NCBI GenBank assembly: GCA_020356065.1
Contig: CP070632.1
Location: 1,614,143-1,654,244, forward strand
Length of the DNA stretch: 40,102 nt
Direction: 5' to 3'
From: Nitrospiraceae bacterium
GTDB lineage: Bacteria; Nitrospirota; Thermodesulfovibrionia; UBA6902
Made by a program: the position numbers and the translations under genes. The notes below the pieces were generated by a model. That model searched no databases. It was not told where the DNA came from and was given only the letters and a program-made list of their open reading frames with translations. Each line of letters starts with the position of its first letter. Position 1 is the first letter of the stretch. Shown here one piece after another: positions 17,462 to 24,574 of the stretch.

Positions 17462-19060
17462 ATGAATAGAATTTTTCGTCATCCGGACAGATCCATCGCA
17501 GCCAAGCTCATGATAGCCATCGGGCTTCTCATGATTATTGTCAGCTTCATTTTCTGGTATACCACCCTTCAAAAACAGAAGAACGACCTCATGACCATAG
17601 CGGTCAAATATGGAAATTCCTTTATTGATTTCACAAGACAGAGCACCCATTACAGCATGCTGAAGTTCCAGCGTGAAGATACTCAAAAAGCCCTTGAAAA
17701 TCTCAGCACCCCGGCAGGGGTCCAGAATGTAAATATATACGACCACAGCGGAAAGATCTTTTTTTCTTCTGACGAGAGCAAGATGGGACAGTCGGTCAAC
17801 ACATCGACCCTCGCCTGCATGAGCTGCCATAAAGACCCTGAAACATCTTCAGAACTTGCAACTGAACAACATAAATGGGCCGTCTATGAAAGCGCGGAAG
17901 GCAGGTCGATCATGAAAATAATAGGCATTATTCCTAACAGCCGTGACTGCTATACGGCCGCATGTCATGTGCATAAAGAAGAACAGAAGATACTGGGATT
18001 TATAGAAGCTGACCTGTCGCTCGGGCTTATTGATGAAGCATTATTAAAGCAGCGCCTTGCCCTCACCGCGTATGTCATAGTATTTGTCCTGTTTGTCTCC
18101 CTGTTTGTAGGAATCATCATTTACAAGATCATTTCCAAACCGGTTCAGCAGCTCGTGGATGAGATGGAAAAAGTCGCCGGAGGCGACCTTGATCATCCTG
18201 TTCCCATCACGTCAAAAGACGAGATGGGAATGCTGGCCAGGGCGTTTAATTCCATGATAAAGGACCTCAGACAGGCAAGAGATCAGAGGGAAAAATGGAC
18301 CCAGCAGCTTGAAGAGGAAGTGCAGAAAAAAACAGCTGAGATCGAACGTACCCATGCCAACCTCATCCAGACTGAGAAGCTGGCATCACTGGGGAGAATG
18401 GCGGCAGGAGTAGCACATGAAATCAACAATCCTCTCACCGGTGTTGTCACGTTTTCCCATCTGCTGAAAAAACATTTTGAACCGGGCAGTGAGGCTGATA
18501 AAGATCTCAATGTCATTATTGAACAGTCTGAGCGATGCTCCAAAATTATAAATAACCTTCTGACTTTTGCCCGTGCAACACCATCGGAAAAGGGACAGGT
18601 GAATCTTAACGATGTACTCAGCCAGACTATTTTCATGATTAAAAATCAGGCCAAGTTTCATCACATCAAGTTCGATATCAACCTGGAAGACAGGCAGTTC
18701 ATAATCACGGGAGATACATCCCAGTTTCAGCAAATATTTCTGAACATGTTTATTAATGCGGCTGATGCCATGAGCGGAAGGGGCACAATAACCGCTTCTA
18801 CGCGAAGCGTAAAGGAAGAGAACAGGGACTTCGTTGAGATAGAGTTTACCGATGAGGGCTGCGGTATCAAGGAAAAGGACATGTCCAAGCTTTTCGAACC
18901 TTTTTATACGACTAAACCTGTTGGTAAGGGGACCGGACTTGGACTTTCCGTAAGTCATGGAATTGTAAAACATCTCGGAGGTCATATAAAAGTAAAAAGT
19001 ACCGTTGGCAAAGGTACAAGTTTTTTTGTTAGACTACCATTGGCTGACCGGGATTCATGA
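17462..19060 (+). CDS. sensor histidine kinase with periplasmic c-type heme motifs
   Basis: 532 residues. A first transmembrane helix (about 14-33) leads to a periplasmic sensor with CMSCH (119-123) and CYTAACH (163-169, a CX4CH variant). A second helix (about 200-222), HAMP (about 223-275) and a coiled coil follow. Then come DHp with AAGVAHEINNPL (H319) and HATPase_c with NMFINAADAM, DEGCGI and GKGTGLGLSVSHG. Covalent heme in the sensor points to redox, oxygen or NO sensing; the ligand is not readable from sequence. It is the only complete kinase in the window. Its stop overlaps the next receiver gene (ATGA), making that its likely first partner. A TTG 3 bases upstream is an alternative start. 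Confidence 0.93.
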   Translation: MNRIFRHPDRSIAAKLMIAIGLLMIIVSFIFWYTTLQKQKNDLMTIAVKYGNSFIDFTRQSTHYSMLKFQREDTQKALENLSTPAGVQNVNIYDHSGKIFFSSDESKMGQSVNTSTLACMSCHKDPETSSELATEQHKWAVYESAEGRSIMKIIGIIPNSRDCYTAACHVHKEEQKILGFIEADLSLGLIDEALLKQRLALTAYVIVFVLFVSLFVGIIIYKIISKPVQQLVDEMEKVAGGDLDHPVPITSKDEMGMLARAFNSMIKDLRQARDQREKWTQQLEEEVQKKTAEIERTHANLIQTEKLASLGRMAAGVAHEINNPLTGVVTFSHLLKKHFEPGSEADKDLNVIIEQSERCSKIINNLLTFARATPSEKGQVNLNDVLSQTIFMIKNQAKFHHIKFDINLEDRQFIITGDTSQFQQIFLNMFINAADAMSGRGTITASTRSVKEENRDFVEIEFTDEGCGIKEKDMSKLFEPFYTTKPVGKGTGLGLSVSHGIVKHLGGHIKVKSTVGKGTSFFVRLPLADRDS

Positions 19061-19422
19061 AGAACATACTAATAATCGATGATGAAGAGATTGTCAGAAT
19101 GAGCTGCGAAAGGGCTCTCCAGGTCGAAGGATTCCATACCGGGGTTGCCTCAGGCGGCAGAGAAGGCCTTGACATGCTTGAGAAAGAGCCATATGACCTT
19201 GTCCTGCTTGACCTGAAAATGCCTGATATGGATGGTATGGAAGTGCTTGGCAAAATCAGGGCATCATGGCCAGATATTAAAGTTATCATGATCAGCGGAT
19301 ACAGCACCGTAGATACCGCGGTTAAGGCCCTCAGGTCCGGTGCCGTAAATTTTATACAGAAACCGTTTGCTCCGGACACTCTTTTTTCAGCAATTAATGA
19401 AGTTTTTGATAAAAAAGATTAA
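19057..19422 (+). CDS. stand-alone response-regulator receiver (CheY-like)
   Basis: 121 residues, a receiver domain only with no output domain. The acidic pair is in IIDDEE, the phospho-acceptor is in LVLLDLKMP (D52), the switch residue is in IMISGYST, and the conserved Lys is in IQKPFAP. It is coupled by a 4-bp overlap to the kinase gene. It shares the unusual helix-1 segment (SCERAL..EGF) with the receivers at 22138 and 23080, so the three are close paralogues. It could be a phosphate shuttle or sink, or could signal by protein contact. Confidence 0.92.
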   Translation: MKNILIIDDEEIVRMSCERALQVEGFHTGVASGGREGLDMLEKEPYDLVLLDLKMPDMDGMEVLGKIRASWPDIKVIMISGYSTVDTAVKALRSGAVNFIQKPFAPDTLFSAINEVFDKKD

Positions 19423-19449
19423 CAATTAAAAAGAGACCGGGCCCGTCAA

Positions 19450-19800
19450 ATGAAACTGGAAGAACTGGAAAAATTACTTCAGGCAAAGGTAGTTGTTGAT
19501 TCGGACAATCTGGAATTCAATATTGACAGCGCATGCAGTGCTGACATGATGAGTTCCGTACTGTATTATCACACTCCAAACTCTCTGCTCATAACAAGTC
19601 TTACCCAGCCCCATGTTGTCAGGACAGCTGAGATTGCAGGGATCAAGATTATCGTTTTTGTGCTCAACAAACAGCCGGACCAGGTAACCATCGATCTGGC
19701 AAAAGAGAAACACATCCCAATTCTTGTAACACCGTACTGTATGTATACTGCGTCAGGAAAGCTTTTTGAGGCCGGGCTTCCCGGTTGCTTGAATAAATAA
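19450..19800 (+). CDS. DRTGG-domain protein
   Basis: 116 residues resembling stand-alone DRTGG-domain proteins, a Rossmann-like module also found in some phosphotransacetylases and CBS-domain proteins. Visible blocks are SLLITSLTQPHVVRTAEIAG and a beta-alpha-beta core ending in IPILVTPYCMYTASGKLF. No catalytic residues are recognisable. In Clostridia and Thermotogae such small DRTGG proteins accompany an RsbW-like ATPase and a PHP protein next to HydABC-type hydrogenase genes, and the same set follows here. The exact role is unknown, possibly nucleotide sensing. Confidence 0.75.
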   Translation: MKLEELEKLLQAKVVVDSDNLEFNIDSACSADMMSSVLYYHTPNSLLITSLTQPHVVRTAEIAGIKIIVFVLNKQPDQVTIDLAKEKHIPILVTPYCMYTASGKLFEAGLPGCLNK

Positions 19801-19802
19801 TA

Positions 19803-20240
19803 ATGCCTCTTAATACAGACAAAACTATAGAAGGCAGCTTCCAGTTAATCGGCGGTGATTTCTCAATTGCCGGAGAATCTTCCGCACGGTTAAAAAGCAT
19901 CCTCACAGACCTCGGGGTTCAGGAAGATATCATAAGAAGGGCTTCCATCGCAACCTTTGAAGCCGAGATGAATGTAATTATCTATGCTGCAGCAGGTACA
20001 CTGCATTACGAGATCTCTCCCCGGCAGATAAGGATAACGCTGGTTGATATGGGACCGGGCATCAAGGACATTGACCAGGCCATGCAGGAAGGTTATTCCA
20101 CAGCGCCTGACTGGGTTCGCGAAATGGGATGGGGGGCCGGCATGGGGCTGCCAAATATGAAGAAGAATTCTGATGAATTTAAAATAGACTCAGTGGTAGG
20201 AGAGGGAACAACAGTTGAAATGGTCATTAATTTGCCATGA
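19803..20240 (+). CDS. RsbW-like HATPase (anti-sigma/serine kinase type)
   Basis: 145 residues of the GHKL ATPase fold without a histidine-kinase dimerisation domain. EAEMNVIIYAA is the N-box, DMGPGI the G1 box and GWGAGMGLPNMKK the lid/G2 box, all as in RsbW/SpoIIAB-type anti-sigma kinases. The N-terminal strand (GSFQLIGGDFSIAGE) matches the family. No anti-anti-sigma or sigma gene lies nearby, so its partner may be one of the flanking DRTGG proteins. It starts 3 bp after the preceding gene without a clear ribosome-binding site, so translation is probably coupled. Confidence 0.85.
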   Translation: MPLNTDKTIEGSFQLIGGDFSIAGESSARLKSILTDLGVQEDIIRRASIATFEAEMNVIIYAAAGTLHYEISPRQIRITLVDMGPGIKDIDQAMQEGYSTAPDWVREMGWGAGMGLPNMKKNSDEFKIDSVVGEGTTVEMVINLP

Positions 20241-20302
20241 CGATAACCTTTATGGAGCGTTGCATTCATTAGAGAAGCCTTCCATCAAAAAGGAGATATT
20301 TT

Positions 20303-20635
20303 GTGAAACTCGGTGAGATTGTTGAGAAGTTATCATTGGACGTCAAAACTGGTCATCACGGTCTTCAGAAAGAGGTGTCCGGAGTATATGTGAGTGACCT
20401 GCTCTCTGATGTGATGGCGAACAGTAAAGAGGGTAATGTATGGATCACTCTTCAGACACATCTGAATATCGTAGCTGTCGCGGGGCTGAAAGGTCTGGCC
20501 GGAATTATCATTGTGAATAACAGACAACCGGAAAAAGAAATAAATGATAAGGCTGATTCCGAAAAAGTTACCATCATGACCACCTCCATGCCTGCATTTG
20601 AGGTGACCGGAAAATTGTATCAGATGTTGAATTAA
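20303..20635 (+). CDS. second DRTGG-domain protein
   Basis: 110 residues, GTG start at 20303 with AAGGAG 7 nt upstream. It is similar in length and plan to the protein at 19450: VWITLQTHLNIVAVAGLKG, a beta strand GIIIVNNRQPE, then VTIMTTSMPAFEVTGKLYQ. The recurring TGKL/SGKL ending supports common descent. The two probably work together with the intervening ATPase. Its catalytic function is unknown. Confidence 0.75.
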   Translation: MKLGEIVEKLSLDVKTGHHGLQKEVSGVYVSDLLSDVMANSKEGNVWITLQTHLNIVAVAGLKGLAGIIIVNNRQPEKEINDKADSEKVTIMTTSMPAFEVTGKLYQMLN

Positions 20636-20648
20636 TCGTTAAACTTAA

Positions 20649-20674
20649 GGGTCACATCCCACGGGATGTGTCCC
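20649..20674. terminator. strong hairpin between the second DRTGG gene and the PHP gene
   Basis: CACATCCC (20653-20660) and GGGATGTG (20663-20670) form a perfect 8-bp stem over a 2-nt loop. GGG (20649-20651) and CCC (20672-20674) extend it across a T-T mismatch. The following CTTCCTGTTT is only weakly U-rich. It may be a partial terminator or processing site that lowers expression of the downstream genes. A GTG inside this stem is unlikely to be a start codon. Confidence 0.45.
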
Positions 20675-20691
20675 CTTCCTGTTTAAACCAG

Positions 20692-21435
20692 ATGCCAAAA
20701 CAGTTCAGAGCTGATCTTCATATACACACCTGCCTGTCTCCCTGTGCCGATATCACGATGTCTCCTTTACGCATAGTAAATAAAGCAGTGGAAAGAGGGC
20801 TTGACATCATTGCGATAACAGACCATAACTCAGCGGAAAACACCGCTGCTGCCGTTCGGTCTGTCAGGGACATGAACCTGTTTGTTCTGACAGGAATGGA
20901 AGTAACTTCATCGGAAGAAGCGCACATTCTGGCGCTTTTTGACAATATAGAAAGCATTCTAAGGCTGCAGGACACTGTTTACCGTAATATGACGGCCGGT
21001 GAAAATGTTGAGAGATTGTTTGGAGAACAGGTAGTGGCCAATGAAAACGATGAGGTCATGGGCTTTAACAAAAGGCTTCTTATAGGTGCAACTAATATGT
21101 CTGCCAATTCAATTGTAACTGAAATACATTCACTGGGCGGCCTAGCTATAGCCTCCCACATAGACAGGGACGCTTTCAGCATACTCTCCCAACTGGGATT
21201 TATCCCTGACGATGTATCATTTGACGCGCTCGAACTGTCTTCTGCAATCAGCAGGAAAAAGGCAGAGGAATTGTATGAAACCTACGATTCATTTACCTGG
21301 ATATCATCCTCAGATGCCCATGCAATTGATGATATCGGTAAAAGGACCACCTTATTTCATATGAACGATTCATCAATTGAAGAAATGAGAATGGCTTTAA
21401 AAAGCATCAACGGCAGGAAAGTGGAGTGGGAATAA
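20692..21435 (+). CDS. PHP-domain metal-dependent phosphoesterase
   Basis: 248 residues from the ATG at 20692. Metal-binding motifs appear in family order: DLHIHTCLSPC, ITDHNSAENT, GMEVTSSEEAHILALF, ASHIDR and SSSDAHAIDDIG. These are the His/Asp sets of the PHP (polymerase and histidinol phosphatase) superfamily. The substrate is unknown; related proteins act on small phosphates or nucleotides. I rejected an upstream GTG (20668) because it lies in a hairpin. PHP, DRTGG and RsbW-like genes travel together next to hydrogenase-type NuoEFG genes in other anaerobes, suggesting a conserved regulatory or nucleotide-turnover role. Confidence 0.88.
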   Translation: MPKQFRADLHIHTCLSPCADITMSPLRIVNKAVERGLDIIAITDHNSAENTAAAVRSVRDMNLFVLTGMEVTSSEEAHILALFDNIESILRLQDTVYRNMTAGENVERLFGEQVVANENDEVMGFNKRLLIGATNMSANSIVTEIHSLGGLAIASHIDRDAFSILSQLGFIPDDVSFDALELSSAISRKKAEELYETYDSFTWISSSDAHAIDDIGKRTTLFHMNDSSIEEMRMALKSINGRKVEWE

Positions 21436-21465
21436 ATAAAGGAGCAAAGTTTAATGACTTCACCG

Positions 21466-21496
21466 TTGTGCCTCTGTGCCTTTGGCCCTTTGGCCC
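21466..21496. repeat. short GTGCCTYT / TTTGGCC quasi-tandem repeat
   Basis: TTGTGCC, TCTGTGCC, TTTGGCC and CTTTGGCC stand head to tail. They fall between a good ribosome-binding site (AAGGAG at 21439-21444) and the conserved start of the next protein at 21508. This resembles the other 7-8-nt repeats of the intergenic spacers. Confidence 0.45.
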
Positions 21497-21507
21497 AAGT
21501 TAATAAA

Positions 21508-22059
21508 ATGCAGGATCTTTCATTACATATTCTTGATATTGCTGAGAATTCTATTGCTGCACGCGCAGGAAGAATAAGCATAAAAATACATGAAAGCAAA
21601 AAAACAAACCTTCTCACAATTGAAATAAGCGATGATGGTATGGGGATGGACGATAATATGTTACAGCATGCACATGATCCTTTCTATACGACGCGGACCA
21701 CCCGTAAGGTGGGCCTGGGAATACCGCTGCTCAGCCAGGCTGCAGAACATTGTCATGGTCAGATGACAGTTGAAACAGAAAAAGGGAAAGGTTCAACAAT
21801 TAAAGCCAGTTTTCAGCATGATCATATCGACAGGAAACCCCTCGGTGACATAGCTTCCACTGCTGCTGTTCTCATAGCCGGCAACCCGGAAATAAACTTT
21901 CTGTTCGAACTCAGGAGAGAGGATGAGGATCTGATTATTGATACGGAAGAATTAAAAAATGATCTTGAAGATATTCCTGTTAATTCTCCTGATGTGATAA
22001 AAATTATTAAAGACACTATAAATGACTGGTTAAAACAGACAAATTATGTGATAGAATAA
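21508..22059 (+). CDS. HATPase-domain protein, histidine-kinase-like ATPase
   Basis: 183 residues from the ATG at 21508. LHILDIAENSI is the N-box, SDDGMGM the G1 box, FYTTRTTRKVGLGIPLL the G2/lid region and GKGSTIKASFQ the closing strand. There is no phospho-accepting His domain. A C-terminal tail of about 70 acidic residues (LRREDEDLIID..) is specific to this group. MQDLSLHILDIAENSI is how its homologues in HydABC-type loci begin, so I start there. The ATG at 21454 has a better ribosome-binding site but would add 18 residues made of repeat DNA. It may work as a kinase toward a partner protein. Confidence 0.82.
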   Translation: MQDLSLHILDIAENSIAARAGRISIKIHESKKTNLLTIEISDDGMGMDDNMLQHAHDPFYTTRTTRKVGLGIPLLSQAAEHCHGQMTVETEKGKGSTIKASFQHDHIDRKPLGDIASTAAVLIAGNPEINFLFELRREDEDLIIDTEELKNDLEDIPVNSPDVIKIIKDTINDWLKQTNYVIE

Positions 22060-22073
22060 CTTTGACAAATGGT

Positions 22074-22091
22074 CGCTATGCTTTCATAGCG
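22074..22091. repeat. perfect 7-bp hairpin ahead of the receiver-GcvH gene
   Basis: CGCTATG-CTTT-CATAGCG, without a following U tract. It lies 46 bp upstream of the ATG at 22138 and may influence mRNA stability or coupling. Confidence 0.4.
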
Positions 22092-22137
22092 TACGTCTCA
22101 CCCGTGAAAACAGCGCAATAAAGGATTGTAAAGGGCA

Positions 22138-22905
22138 ATGGAAAAGGGAAGAATTCTTGTACTTGACGATGATCCGATCGTGACTCTCAGTTGCAAAAGG
22201 ATTCTTGGTGCGGAAGGCTACAGCATTTCAACAGTTGAAAAGGGAGAGGAAGCCCTCAACAAACTTGCCAAGGAAGATTTTGACTTACTCATTTCAGATG
22301 TAAGGCTCCCGGACATTAACGGCATGGAAGTGCTGAAGGAATCACGGATAGTAAAGCCCAAAACGGACGTGGTCATTATTACCGGCTACCCCACACTGGA
22401 AGACGCGAAAGAATCAACCAGGCTCGGAGCATCTGAATACATAGAAAAACCGTTTACTCCGGACTTTATGCTGAATGTTGCGAAAAAAGTATTTGATACC
22501 AGGGGATGGATACTGAGACAGGCCTTCATCGATGAATTCAGGGATTATGTAGTGCCCGTAAAGGACAGCAAGAACCCGGTCATTTTCTATAAGGAAGGCA
22601 CATGGGCGAGACCCTACAGGGAAGGTCTTTGGGAGATAGGATGTGATCTCAGATACTGGATGCTGTCAGGAAACCTGATGTATGTCGAATTTATAAAAAA
22701 CCTTGACAGATTTGTTGCCGGCAAGACCTTTGCAAGAATATATTCCAGCAGCGGAAAGGGCAGTGAGCTGCTCTCCCCGATGAACGGGGAGTTAAAGGAA
22801 GTCAACAAAAAGGCGAATGATGTGATGTGTGCTCTCATTAAGGACCATCTTTCTGAAGGCTGGCTGTTATGGCTGGCCAGAGTGTTGCCTTTAAGTGACC
22901 AATAA
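22138..22905 (+). CDS. response-regulator receiver fused to a GcvH-like domain
   Basis: 255 residues. Receiver 1-120: DDDP, D54 in LLISDVRLP, switch Thr in IITGYPT, Lys in IEKPFTP (K104). The C-terminal part (about 155-247) follows the glycine-cleavage H-protein pattern: LWEIGCDLRYWMLSGNLMYV, FVAGKTFARIY, LLSPMNGELKEVNKK and HLSEGWLLWL. In GcvH the lipoyl-lysine lies in ESVKAAS. Here the turn reads SSSGKGSE, with K207 displaced, so lipoylation is uncertain. It is not a DNA-binding regulator. It could bind or mimic a lipoyl carrier, or act as a phospho-controlled scaffold for the oxidoreductase encoded downstream. Confidence 0.82.
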   Translation: MEKGRILVLDDDPIVTLSCKRILGAEGYSISTVEKGEEALNKLAKEDFDLLISDVRLPDINGMEVLKESRIVKPKTDVVIITGYPTLEDAKESTRLGASEYIEKPFTPDFMLNVAKKVFDTRGWILRQAFIDEFRDYVVPVKDSKNPVIFYKEGTWARPYREGLWEIGCDLRYWMLSGNLMYVEFIKNLDRFVAGKTFARIYSSSGKGSELLSPMNGELKEVNKKANDVMCALIKDHLSEGWLLWLARVLPLSDQ

Positions 22906-23079
22906 GTTTTCATTTGAACGGTGAGGGTTGCAAAGCTCAAGTCACTTTCATAAAATGGTTACTTAGTGTGCAGTGTCCTGAATGGCAGACATTATTGGGT
23001 ATCGTTACATATATTTTTTAACAATAATGATATCATTTTTCCGGAATCATACATACACGGCATCAATTAAGGAGCGTAC

Positions 23080-23973
23080 ATGACAGACAATATGAAAATA
23101 CTGGTTGTTGATGATGAACCTATCGTAATAAAGAGCTGCGAATCGGTTCTTCGGGCCGAGGGGTATAATGTTGAAGGCCTGTTAAGCGCCAGGGAAGCAA
23201 TGCTCAAAATGGAAAAACAGCCATTTGATCTCGTATTCACAGACCTTAAAATGCCGGAGGTAGACGGACTTACACTCATACGGTGGATCAGAAAAGAAAG
23301 ACCTGACACAGGCATTGTTGTCATTACCGGATATCCGTCTCAGGAGACCATAAAGGAAGCTCTTGAACTTGGCATTATTGATTACGTGCCCAAGCCGTTT
23401 ACCCCTGTAGCCCTTATCGACGTTGCAAAAAGAGCGGTAGACTGGATAAAAGGACCGCCTGCTGTTGATAAGGAGAAAGAGAAAGAAAAAGAACGGGAAG
23501 AACTGCCGCCCTCAATGCTCAATGAAATCGACAGGGTAATCGATCAGTATAAGGGCAAAGCCGGAAGTTCTATTCCGGTGCTGCAGCGGTGCCAGGAGAT
23601 CGTCGGGTATCTGCCACCTTCCGTACAAAAAATAGTTGCAAGGGGATTGGGTCTGACGCCTGCGGATATCCACAGTATAGTTTCCTTTTATTCATTCTTC
23701 ACCATGAAGCCCAGGGGAGACCACAATATCAGGATCTGTCTTGGAACAGCCTGTTATGTCAAGCGAGTTGAAGAAGTCCTGAACAAACTCATGACTGATC
23801 TGAAAATCGATGTCGGTGAAGTTACCGAGGACAAAAAATTCTCGATCGAGACGGTACGCTGTCTGGGTGCCTGTGGACTGGCGCCTGTCATGGTTATCGA
23901 TGATGAGACATATGGCGCGGTTACACCCAAGAAAGTCCCTGACATACTCAGGGAGTATGCTGTCAAAGAGTAA
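23080..23973 (+). CDS. response-regulator receiver fused to a NuoE/HydC-like [2Fe-2S] domain
   Basis: 297 residues. Receiver about 1-120: DDEP, D55 in LVFTDLKMP, ITGYPS, and K105 in VPKPFTP. A highly charged linker (131-142) leads to a complete NuoE-like part (about 145-290). That part has the helical bundle ending in HSIVSFYSFF and a thioredoxin-fold domain with ligands C220, C225, C261 and C265 (CLGTAC and CLGACG). AAGGAG precedes the ATG. NuoE-type subunits sit against the flavin subunit encoded two genes downstream, so phosphorylation could directly modulate an NAD(H)-linked enzyme. The reading frame is continuous, so the fusion is not a visible frameshift artefact. Confidence 0.93.
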   Translation: MTDNMKILVVDDEPIVIKSCESVLRAEGYNVEGLLSAREAMLKMEKQPFDLVFTDLKMPEVDGLTLIRWIRKERPDTGIVVITGYPSQETIKEALELGIIDYVPKPFTPVALIDVAKRAVDWIKGPPAVDKEKEKEKEREELPPSMLNEIDRVIDQYKGKAGSSIPVLQRCQEIVGYLPPSVQKIVARGLGLTPADIHSIVSFYSFFTMKPRGDHNIRICLGTACYVKRVEEVLNKLMTDLKIDVGEVTEDKKFSIETVRCLGACGLAPVMVIDDETYGAVTPKKVPDILREYAVKE

Positions 23974-24038
23974 TACAACCAATCAGTATCTCATTCTGCG
24001 TTTCCGGTGAATGAGACATTATAAGGGAGAATATTGTT

Positions 24039-24422
24039 ATGCCAAGATTGACCATAAATGATCTGAAGAAAATTAAAGAAAATCAGAAGTCTACATTCAA
24101 GCTGAGAGAAGGCGGATACAGGGCTAAAATCACCGTACACATGGGAACGTGCGGTATCGCGGCCGGTGCCAGAGAGGTTATGACTGCTGTTCTGGATGAA
24201 ATATCTAACTCTGGAGCAGAGGACATCATTGCCACCACATCAGGGTGCGCAGGGCTTTGTGCAAGAGAACCAATGGCCACGGTAGAAATTCTGAACAGTC
24301 CGCCCGTAAAATATGTTGATCTGACTGCAGACAAAATGAAAGAGATATTCAGGGAACACATAACAGGCGGCAATCCTGTTGAAAAATATGCCTTTGTTGT
24401 GGGCAGTGAAACTACATACTGA
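24039..24422 (+). CDS. thioredoxin-fold [2Fe-2S] ferredoxin
   Basis: 127 residues. After an N-terminal helical arm comes a thioredoxin-like [2Fe-2S] domain. Ligands lie in HMGTCGIAAGARE and TTSGCAGLCAREP, giving C-x(n)-C plus C-x3-C like the NuoE/HydB N-terminal domains. This one lacks the first pair's second Cys at the usual position, so the cluster may be ligated atypically. Comparable small proteins sit between hydC- and hydB-like genes in bifurcating hydrogenase loci, which matches its place here. GGGAG lies 9 nt before the ATG. It is probably an electron carrier or accessory subunit of the complex. Confidence 0.85.
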   Translation: MPRLTINDLKKIKENQKSTFKLREGGYRAKITVHMGTCGIAAGAREVMTAVLDEISNSGAEDIIATTSGCAGLCAREPMATVEILNSPPVKYVDLTADKMKEIFREHITGGNPVEKYAFVVGSETTY

Positions 24423-24574
24423 CTAATAAAATAACAATGATCAAATCACAGATATCGAATACATCGCAATTGCACATTTCAAACGCTGAAATTCTTGGTA
24501 ATTGGAATTTTTTGTATATTTGGTGCCTGAGATTTGTTAATTTGGAATAACACATATCGCCAATTGAGGTAAAA

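Noticed and set aside
17447-17830. 127-codon minus-strand frame opposite the kinase start
   Set aside because: Antisense shadow of the kinase sensor domain; no ribosome-binding site and no recognisable family.
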